Below are positions 1-5,862 of a DNA stretch of 9,362 nt, one piece after another. Source of the stretch: an uncultured Bacillota bacterium. Its GTDB lineage: Bacteria; Bacillota_I; Bacilli_A; RF39; UBA660. Within the stretch, counting starts at the first letter, position 1. Every line of letters begins with the position of its first letter. The notes under the pieces were generated by a model, which saw nothing but the letters and a program-made list of their open reading frames with translations, made no database searches and was not told the origin of the DNA. Made by a program: the position numbers and the translations under genes. Where the stretch lies: assembly GCA_947179265.1 (NCBI GenBank), contig CAMXBB010000035.1:1-9362 (forward strand), written 5' to 3'.

Positions 1-246
1 CTATTTTACTGATATACTCTCAAATGTTTTTTTATAGCTTCCTGGACTAATAAGTTTTTCATACATTACTAAAGCTTCATCATTAGAAAAACCTAAATCA
101 TTCAATATAGATAAAGCTGTCGAAGAAGAGATATAAAAGAAACATCTATCATCTTCTAGCATTTCCTTAATTATTAAGTACTTTTCACTATTAGATTTAC
201 TATAAAGTTCATCTGCTAATACTCTTAATTTATTTAGTAATTCCAT
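1..246 (-). CDS. Small hypothetical cytosolic protein, 81 residues, translationally coupled
   Basis: I do not recognise this protein. It is complete: ATG at 244-246 and a TAG stop at 1-3. It has no signal peptide, membrane segment or repeat, and it is rich in Leu, Ile, Lys, Glu and Ser with helix-like spacing of hydrophobic residues, so a small helical protein is likely. There is one cysteine (Cys35) inside an aromatic patch (DDRCFFYIS). Its first 17 bases overlap the end of the upstream transglutaminase-like gene, in another frame, and it has its own good ribosome binding site inside that gene, so the two are almost certainly made together. A partner, inhibitor or adaptor of the upstream protein is a reasonable guess from this arrangement, but nothing in the residues proves it. 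Confidence is high that it is a gene and very low on function. Confidence 0.75.
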   Translation of the reverse strand: MELLNKLRVLADELYSKSNSEKYLIIKEMLEDDRCFFYISSSTALSILNDLGFSNDEALVMYEKLISPGSYKKTFESISVK

Positions 247-1714
247 TATTAAAACTCTCCTTATCTATCCCCATTATTTTTGTGTTTTTTCCAAGTACCT
301 TAATTTGCCCATTATTGATTCGATCTATTAACTCTGATTCACTTACTTCTTCTAATGCTCCTTTAGTAAATATAATATATCTAATATTACCATTTGATGA
401 GGAATAAGCTAATAAAGAAGCAGCATCGTATTCTATATCAGCACCTTTTACACATATAAATTTAGTTTCTACTCCATATACTTTATTTTTGTTAAATAAT
501 GGTTTACTAAAAGCAGTAATATACTTAAATAATTCAAAATTATCTAATGAAGAATCACAAGATACTCTTCTTAAGAAATCAATTGAATCAAATACTCTTT
601 GATCATAATTTTTTTCTTGAGCTTTAATTTTCAGATATCTTTCTTCTAATTCATTATACTTCTTTTCGATAGAACTGGTAGCAAAGCCAAGCTCTTTATC
701 TACTTCATGTAATATATCTGTTATATCTTTATCTTTCTCTAAACATACATACCCACCAGTTTGCAGTCCAATCTGTATTCTAGTCAAATCTGGCATAGAT
801 AGACTATCATCCAAAGTATTAACAGTATTTGTGGCATCTGCTTTCATTAGAGTTCCATCACAATCAAATGTAACATATTTATGAAAATCTCCAGATACAA
901 CAGCTCTAATACCTAATAGATTTAATATACTACAGTATAATTCAGCCCAATCTTTGCATACTAGTCGATTATCATCTAAGGTAATATCTTTTACTTTCTT
1001 ATTATATATGTCATTTGCTTGCTCAATACTAACATCTTGATTTAAAGCCAAAAAACTAGGATCATAACTAACCAACTTAGCAAGTTCAATATAAACAGCT
1101 CTAGCTACATAAAAAGGTTCTCTAGTAATATCTATCTTATCAATAACCCTTTTAAATAACTCTGGGTCAATTTCATCTGTTACAGTGTATCCCTCTAAAC
1201 TAACTGTTCTTTTCAACCTTAGAGAATATTTTCTTTTTATAGCTCTAATTCTATTATTTTGAATTGAACTCAATTCGATATCATGTTCATAATAATATTC
1301 AATAAGTCCATTTAATTCATCTAAATAATTAGTAATATCAACATTCCCAAATAATTCACGATTCATATCAAAATTCATAAACTTATTAAAAGTAGCTTCA
1401 TCTGAAATAATCTGATTTAACATTGCAACGGAAATACAGCTAAATGTACGACTTAAGTATTCATCATAATCATATGTAATATCTATATCATTGGATAAAT
1501 TAATACAATTAACTCGATTAAAATCAGTTGCTGTCATATCATTAGAATGAATAGTAGCATAAGACATGTAATCATTAATAGCCCTTACATATGCTGCTTC
1601 ATCAATGTCTTCAAATTCAGCTACCCTGCGCATAAAAGCTTGATACGTATCATTATCCTTAATAATTCTTTCAATAACATCGATAGATATCAATTCTATT
1701 GTACCATCATCCAT
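230..1714 (-). CDS. Cytosolic transglutaminase-like (Cys-His-Asp) domain protein, 494 residues
   Basis: The centre of this protein carries a transglutaminase/papain-like signature. Cys253 lies in VCKDWAELYC at the start of a helix, His278 in DFHKYVTFDCDG, and Asp293 in LMKADAT; order and spacing fit the Cys-His-Asp triad of the transglutaminase-like superfamily. The preceding segment at about 200-222 (PFYVARAVYIELAKL and the YDPSF that follows) resembles the helix leading into such domains. Members of this superfamily act as peptidases, amidases or protein cross-linkers; which applies here cannot be told. There is no signal peptide or membrane segment, so it should be cytosolic. Residues 1-170 are a mostly helical, Asp/Asn/Tyr-rich region I do not recognise, and about 345-366 may form a short coiled coil. 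The start is the ATG at 1714-1712, preceded by AGGTGA (1719-1724) at the short spacing of four bases. The gene follows a terminator-like hairpin and overlaps the next gene by 17 bases, so it may be its own unit. Confidence 0.85.
   Translation of the reverse strand: MDDGTIELISIDVIERIIKDNDTYQAFMRRVAEFEDIDEAAYVRAINDYMSYATIHSNDMTATDFNRVNCINLSNDIDITYDYDEYLSRTFSCISVAMLNQIISDEATFNKFMNFDMNRELFGNVDITNYLDELNGLIEYYYEHDIELSSIQNNRIRAIKRKYSLRLKRTVSLEGYTVTDEIDPELFKRVIDKIDITREPFYVARAVYIELAKLVSYDPSFLALNQDVSIEQANDIYNKKVKDITLDDNRLVCKDWAELYCSILNLLGIRAVVSGDFHKYVTFDCDGTLMKADATNTVNTLDDSLSMPDLTRIQIGLQTGGYVCLEKDKDITDILHEVDKELGFATSSIEKKYNELEERYLKIKAQEKNYDQRVFDSIDFLRRVSCDSSLDNFELFKYITAFSKPLFNKNKVYGVETKFICVKGADIEYDAASLLAYSSSNGNIRYIIFTKGALEEVSESELIDRINNGQIKVLGKNTKIMGIDKESFNNGITK
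255..262 (-). promoter_or_regulatory. Ribosome binding site of the 81-residue gene, inside the upstream gene
   Basis: Read on the minus strand the sequence is AAGGAGAG, followed by eight bases and then ATG at 246-244. This near-consensus Shine-Dalgarno lies within the last codons of the upstream coding sequence. It fixes the start of the small gene and supports translational coupling across the 17-base overlap. Confidence 0.7.
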
Positions 1715-1746
1715 ATTATCACCTATTATAATTTTATCATAAAATT

Positions 1747-1773
1747 AAAAAAACGTATATATAATATACGTTT
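1747..1773 (-). terminator. AT-rich intrinsic terminator after the surface-protein operon
   Basis: On the minus strand a perfect ten-base inverted repeat, AAACGTATAT and ATATACGTTT (1764-1773 and 1751-1760), encloses a three-base loop. It is followed directly by further T residues, giving a run of seven T (1748-1754), then AATTTT. The upstream gene's TAA stop at 1774-1772 touches the stem. Only two of the ten base pairs are G-C, so termination may be incomplete and allow read-through into the transglutaminase-like gene. On the plus strand the hairpin is followed by only three T, so it looks one-directional. Confidence 0.65.
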
Positions 1774-3793
1774 ATTCGTCAGTGCCATCTCCAGTAGTCT
1801 CAGGATTAGAATCAATAGGAGTATCGTCTCCTTCTTCATTCTCCTTCTTTGGTATTTGACTACCACTATCTTGAGGAGTATCTGAAGATTGAGTAGTAGG
1901 TTCATTATTATCTACTTGCTCAGTTCCTGCACTTGGTTCCTCAGTACTTGGTGGGTTACTACTTACCTTCTTTGCATCAGGTACAGAACCAACCTTCAGA
2001 GTATTTTTACCTTCAGCTTCAAGTTTATTAATAAATGTTACTGTAATTTGATATCCTGATGTAGTATCGGCAGTTCTTTGAATACCATTATCCCAACTAG
2101 AAGCATTTACTAATGTTTCTGTTATTGATCCACTATAATCTGTATCAAATACTTTATCTAACTTAGAAGCATAACTCTTTATCTCTGTAACCAATTCAGA
2201 ATTTGGTCTTACCTTATTATCCTTATCAACTGTTGCAGTCAAGTATGCTACTGTTGTTGCCTCCAAATATTTAAAGTCTTCAGGCAATTCACTAACTATA
2301 GCATAAGTAGTAACAACATTATTATCATCCTTTTCATGAAATAAACTAATCAAAATATCTTTATCATTGATATGATAAACCAAATAATCTCGATAGTCGA
2401 CATCTTCTCTTGCCTTAGGAGCAATATTTCTTATAAACCTTGTTGAAGCTAAGTAATTTTTAAATTTTGTCACCTGACTTGCACAAGCAGAATCACCTAA
2501 ATTTTCATCACAGAATTCTTCAGGCCAAGTCTCTTTCATGCCTTCATAGATTGCATTTACAATTGCTCTTCCACGAGAAGTATCAGTAGTAGCATTATTA
2601 AAATTAACGATATCTATTGGTTGTAAGAATTTTGAACGGAACATTAATACTCCGCCTTCATATTCCATAATCATCGGATTTATTCTTGCTTCACCACTAA
2701 TAACAGCATTTATTCCACCAATCTTCAAGAAATATTCATCTATTTTTTCCTTATCATAATCCTTACTCAAATAATTATCAACATAGTAATTAAATATTTC
2801 AGTAGTATCTTCATCATATCTTGGATAATTTGAGAAATACAATAATTTTGCTGGATTCCCATAATGCCAATCAGTTAGAGCATATCCCACAAACTTATCA
2901 TCAATATGGAAAGTATAGTTTTCATCATCTTTAGTAATTGTTAAACCTAACAATTCTAAATCTAAATCAGTAAAATCATCAAATTTTTCATAAATATACT
3001 TTTCTAAAGGATTTGTATATTCAGTTGTATGAGATGATAAAGGTCCTCCTGCTGTTATTATCGATTGTAATTCTGGAACATCTTTATTCTTTTGTCTATA
3101 TTCCTCTATATACTTTCTCAACCATGTTCTTACATTCTTCTTTATGTCAGATGCAGAAGTATAAGTTGGAACTATCATAGTATCATAATCAAACTTTATA
3201 CCAGTTTCCTTAAGAATCTCTTCCCTATAATACTTTTTAGTAACAGAATTAGAATAATTCAAATATAAGAATCCTGAATCATCACCTAAAATCTGTTCAT
3301 AAATCTTAACATTTGTACTAACAGGATTATCATTTTCCATATTAACGGAACAATAATACTCTACATTAACCTTCTCATTATCTTTTGGAGCTCCGTCAAA
3401 TTTTACAACATATGTATTTTTTATATCCGCTGGTAAATCAAATGATTTAGCTCCACTTGTTACAGATTTTATAGTACAATTTTTATCAACATTTATTGTA
3501 TACTCTTCAGCAAGATTAGCATCTAGCTCTTCTTGTGTATATGCTGATTTATTTCTAACAAATACATATTGATACGCAACATTCTCTCTTGTACTATTTT
3601 TAGCAAGAATATTAAATTGAACTCTATCTCCACCTGTATCATAATAAAGCTGTTTCAAATTAGTATCAAATACTATACTATCTTTATCTTTATAATATCT
3701 AGAAGCTGATTCAGAATAATCTGCTAAAACCAGTACACCAAATATTAACAAAGTAAAAGCTAAGATTTTATTAACCTTTTTTAAATTATTCAT
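1772..3793 (-). CDS. Secreted protein of unknown function with acidic Ser/Thr/Pro-rich C-terminal tail, 673 residues
   Basis: I do not recognise a named family. The N-terminus is an export signal: basic residues (NNLKKVNK), a hydrophobic core at about 10-24, then a Ser/Ala-rich segment SESASRYY where cleavage probably falls. Residues 35-150 look beta-rich and read loosely like a TasA-type sandwich (DSIVFDTNLKQLYYDTGG, then alternating hydrophobic strands); this is a tentative resemblance. The middle (about 160-600) is a mixed globular region with many Tyr and Asp and no catalytic motif I can name. Cys106/Cys148 and Cys428/Cys437 are the only cysteines and could form two disulfides outside the cell. 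From about 605 to the end the chain is low-complexity, Pro/Ser/Thr/Glu/Asp-rich and acidic, with no LPXTG motif and no C-terminal membrane segment. The ATG at 3793-3791 follows AAGGTGA (3798-3804). It starts 19 bases after the TasA-like gene and ends in a terminator, so it closes the operon. It may be a further SipW substrate or a fibre accessory protein. Confidence 0.8.
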   Translation of the reverse strand: MNNLKKVNKILAFTLLIFGVLVLADYSESASRYYKDKDSIVFDTNLKQLYYDTGGDRVQFNILAKNSTRENVAYQYVFVRNKSAYTQEELDANLAEEYTINVDKNCTIKSVTSGAKSFDLPADIKNTYVVKFDGAPKDNEKVNVEYYCSVNMENDNPVSTNVKIYEQILGDDSGFLYLNYSNSVTKKYYREEILKETGIKFDYDTMIVPTYTSASDIKKNVRTWLRKYIEEYRQKNKDVPELQSIITAGGPLSSHTTEYTNPLEKYIYEKFDDFTDLDLELLGLTITKDDENYTFHIDDKFVGYALTDWHYGNPAKLLYFSNYPRYDEDTTEIFNYYVDNYLSKDYDKEKIDEYFLKIGGINAVISGEARINPMIMEYEGGVLMFRSKFLQPIDIVNFNNATTDTSRGRAIVNAIYEGMKETWPEEFCDENLGDSACASQVTKFKNYLASTRFIRNIAPKAREDVDYRDYLVYHINDKDILISLFHEKDDNNVVTTYAIVSELPEDFKYLEATTVAYLTATVDKDNKVRPNSELVTEIKSYASKLDKVFDTDYSGSITETLVNASSWDNGIQRTADTTSGYQITVTFINKLEAEGKNTLKVGSVPDAKKVSSNPPSTEEPSAGTEQVDNNEPTTQSSDTPQDSGSQIPKKENEEGDDTPIDSNPETTGDGTDE

Positions 3794-3812
3794 AAAATCA
3801 CCTTCTTTCCTA

Positions 3813-4613
3813 TTAATCTCTACTTAGTTCAGAGTCATCTCTAAATTGTGTTGCTGTAAAACCAATTGTAATAAATTGTTCATCTTTAAATTCTTTATTA
3901 TAAACATATTCACCTTGTGGAATAGTTACAGAAGTAGATGAATCATTACGATTAGCAACATTATTTTCATTAATTTCCATTTTTATCTTGAAAGTTTTTT
4001 CACGATGAATTCGATCTCCAACAATATTTCCTTCACCATCAAAATTATAAACATCTTTTATTCGAAGAACATCTGTTAATAAGATACTATTGTTACCTCT
4101 TTTAACACCATAATCTCCAATTGTTATTCTATCACTATTATTTTCATAATCATCAAACTTAAACAAAGGAGTCTCTTTGAATTCCTTACCTTCGGCATCC
4201 AGCTCAACTTCAGAAAGAATTATATTCTTATAATTTAGAAGTGAGACACTATTAAAAGCCATTCTTAAAATAATTTCTGTATTAACATCTAATTCATCAT
4301 AATCAACTGTAAATAGATACTCTATTCCCTTTGTAGGTCTTGTAGTTAGAGAACAATTTTCTACTTTTGTCGTAGTCTCATTTCCATTTTCATCTTTTAT
4401 AGTAATATCTTTTTCCTCACAGCCTTGAAATACCGGCTCTATTGTTAAATTAAAATTTGCAGTACCAACTTGTGATGGATCCTTGTTGACTAAACTACTT
4501 ATGTATTTAGAATAAGTTATTACTGATCCTAGTAAACACATAACAGCTATATACATTATTATCCATTTGGCTAGTTTTTCTTTAAACTTTTTACTATGTA
4601 ATAACCATCCCAT
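3813..4613 (-). CDS. TasA-like secreted fibre subunit with SipW-type signal peptide, 266 residues
   Basis: A basic start (residues 8-16, with five Lys) leads into a membrane-spanning core at about 17-34, ending in VITYSKYISS. This is followed, as in the TasA/camelysin class, by a linker and a strand of the type TANFNLTI (51-58). Such signals are recognised by SipW-type peptidases, and the gene for one lies immediately upstream. Cleavage near Ser35 is plausible but not certain. The rest is a beta-rich domain: RPTKGIEYLFTVDYDELDV, several Asp/Asn-rich turns, and a final strand ITIGFTATQF that matches the usual closing strand of these subunits. Cys65 and Cys87 flank a Lys/Glu/Thr-rich insertion and could be disulfide-bonded. 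TasA and its relatives polymerise into extracellular fibres that hold biofilms together; that role here is inferred. There is no LPXTG or C-terminal anchor. The ATG follows GAGGGG with seven bases between; an overlapping ATG four bases upstream is in another frame. Confidence 0.8.
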   Translation of the reverse strand: MGWLLHSKKFKEKLAKWIIMYIAVMCLLGSVITYSKYISSLVNKDPSQVGTANFNLTIEPVFQGCEEKDITIKDENGNETTTKVENCSLTTRPTKGIEYLFTVDYDELDVNTEIILRMAFNSVSLLNYKNIILSEVELDAEGKEFKETPLFKFDDYENNSDRITIGDYGVKRGNNSILLTDVLRIKDVYNFDGEGNIVGDRIHREKTFKIKMEINENNVANRNDSSTSVTIPQGEYVYNKEFKDEQFITIGFTATQFRDDSELSRD

Positions 4614-4640
4614 ACATGTTCCCCTCTACTTTCTATTATA

Positions 4641-5840
4641 TCACATTTCAGTTTTTTTGGTACCTGTAACCCTTTTTGTACTCTTCTTTATTGTTTTTAC
4701 ATCATTTTTTTTAGTTTGCGCTACTTTAGTTGATTTCTTTTCAGCTTTCGTTGTTTTTGCCTTTTCACCGGCTGTTGAAGCACTTTTAATTGTTTTAGTA
4801 GTAGCTTTTGTAGTCTTTTTACTTGATGTTGCTACATTCTTTTTACTTGCTACTTTCTTTACATCTTTAGATGCTACTTTTGTACTTTTACTTTTTGGTT
4901 CAGCACTAGCTACTTTCTTTGAAGTTGCTTTAACGGTTGCATTTTTCTTAGTAGCAGTCTTTGGGGCTGTAGCCTTAGTGGCAGCTTTCTTACTTACCGT
5001 TTTACTACTACTTGACTTTGTAGTCTTAACTGGTGTCTTGACACTTTTTTTAGTAGTATCTTTGGATGCCTTTGTCTTACTTGACTTTGAATCAGTCTTT
5101 ACAGTCTTTTTAACGACTGGAGTAGCTTTAGCTTTTGCACTTGTCTTCTTAGAAGCAGTAGTTTCTTTTGCCTTCTTACTTTCCGTCTTAGTACTACTCT
5201 TAGTCGACTTCTTCTTTGTTGATTTAGAAGTTTTCTTTTTATCATCTTCAGTATAATCAACAAAGTTAACATTATTAGCTTTTGCTTCTAATACTTTATT
5301 CTTCTTATACTCTAAGAATTCCTTTTCTTCATCTGTTAAATCAACAGGTACCAAATTTTCATCAGTACTTGTTAAGAAACAAATAAGAATTCCTATAACG
5401 AGTATAAGCCCCATTACTAATGGGCTTTTTAATGATGCTAATATCTTTCCAGCTGCAGGAATAGTATTTACTACTCTACCAACGATATTATCGGTGCTCA
5501 TTTCTCCATCAGGAGATTCATTATTATCTCCTTGAGTAATCATCTTATTACCATTTATACTTATAATACGATGAGTTACAAATGCCCCATTAACATCATA
5601 GAAAGTTATTATATCATCTTTTTCAAAATTTTCAACTTTTGTATCAATTATAATCATATCTCCAACATGAATGGTTGGTTCCATTGAACCAGATACTACT
5701 TCTAGTATCGCATAACCATTCACTGTTGCAAGATCTTCTTTTAATACATTTAAGCATATGAAGTTGTATAGATTGAACGCTACTATACAAACCATAACTA
5801 CAAGTATTAATTTGAACAATATTGCTTTTAACAACTTCAT
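4641..5840 (-). CDS. sipW: SipW/ER-type signal peptidase I with lysine-rich H1-like tail, 399 residues
   Basis: Membrane-bound serine protease that removes signal peptides, here probably those of the neighbouring fibre proteins. Residues 5-31 form the first membrane segment. The catalytic domain follows: box B VVSGSMEP with nucleophile Ser52, then VTHRI with His90, then the TQGDNN and SPDG motifs (Asp105, Asp111). Having His where typical bacterial type I peptidases have Lys marks the ER-type (S26B, SipW) group, which in Bacillus subtilis processes TasA and TapA. A second membrane segment spans about 139-158. The domain up to about 195 matches a normal SipW in size. What follows is odd: residues 201-399 are a low-complexity tail with 65 Lys, one Arg and only ten acidic residues, no aromatic residue and no Leu. 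The two-segment topology puts this tail in the cytosol. The reading frame continues unbroken from the peptidase to the TGA at 4643-4641. The ATG follows AAAAGGGAG (5850-5858) at nine bases. Gene placement between two putative substrates supports a dedicated peptidase. Confidence 0.92.
   Translation of the reverse strand: MKLLKAILFKLILVVMVCIVAFNLYNFICLNVLKEDLATVNGYAILEVVSGSMEPTIHVGDMIIIDTKVENFEKDDIITFYDVNGAFVTHRIISINGNKMITQGDNNESPDGEMSTDNIVGRVVNTIPAAGKILASLKSPLVMGLILVIGILICFLTSTDENLVPVDLTDEEKEFLEYKKNKVLEAKANNVNFVDYTEDDKKKTSKSTKKKSTKSSTKTESKKAKETTASKKTSAKAKATPVVKKTVKTDSKSSKTKASKDTTKKSVKTPVKTTKSSSSKTVSKKAATKATAPKTATKKNATVKATSKKVASAEPKSKSTKVASKDVKKVASKKNVATSSKKTTKATTKTIKSASTAGEKAKTTKAEKKSTKVAQTKKNDVKTIKKSTKRVTGTKKTEM
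4644..5240 (-). repeat. Low-complexity Lys/Thr/Ser/Ala-rich coding tract (signal peptidase tail)
   Basis: This segment encodes residues 201-399 of the signal peptidase: irregular short units built from K, T, S, A and V, such as TKKST, KATSKKV and KKTTKATTK. There is no strict period. Both AAA and AAG, and several Thr, Ser and Ala codons, are mixed, so this is a composition-biased protein tract rather than a simple DNA repeat. Net charge is about +56. Similar composition is known from histone H1-like bacterial proteins and the C-terminal tails of some DNA- or RNA-binding proteins. Confidence 0.85.
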
Positions 5841-5862
5841 ATCTTATTACTCCCTTTTATCT

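Noticed and set aside
1725..1741. TATAAT (1725-1730) and TATGAT (1736-1741) on the minus strand as -10 elements for the transglutaminase-like gene
   Set aside because: Neither has a recognisable -35 at 16 to 18 bases, and starting from the first would leave the Shine-Dalgarno outside the transcript. AT-rich intergenic DNA gives such hexamers readily.
1547..1885. Plus-strand open frame of 112 codons crossing the terminator
   Set aside because: It is antisense to the ends of two accepted genes and to the hairpin between them, is Ile/Tyr/Asn-rich as expected from AT-rich antisense, and matches no domain.
4644..5240. Basic tail as a frameshift artefact
   Set aside because: The frame is continuous from the catalytic domain, uses varied codons, keeps a consistent K/T/S/A composition for 199 residues and ends just before a good Shine-Dalgarno for the next gene.
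4567..5256. Plus-strand open frame of 229 codons, very rich in Phe, Val, Leu and Ala
   Set aside because: It is the antisense of the Lys/Thr/Ser/Ala-rich tail; complementing those codons gives hydrophobic codons without stops. The peptidase frame is anchored by a clear catalytic domain.
5406..5430. Imperfect hairpin followed by T-run on the plus strand, within the signal peptidase gene
   Set aside because: It looks like a small terminator on the plus strand, but no plus-strand gene precedes it. It lies in codons of the second membrane segment and the stem has a bulge, so chance is likelier.
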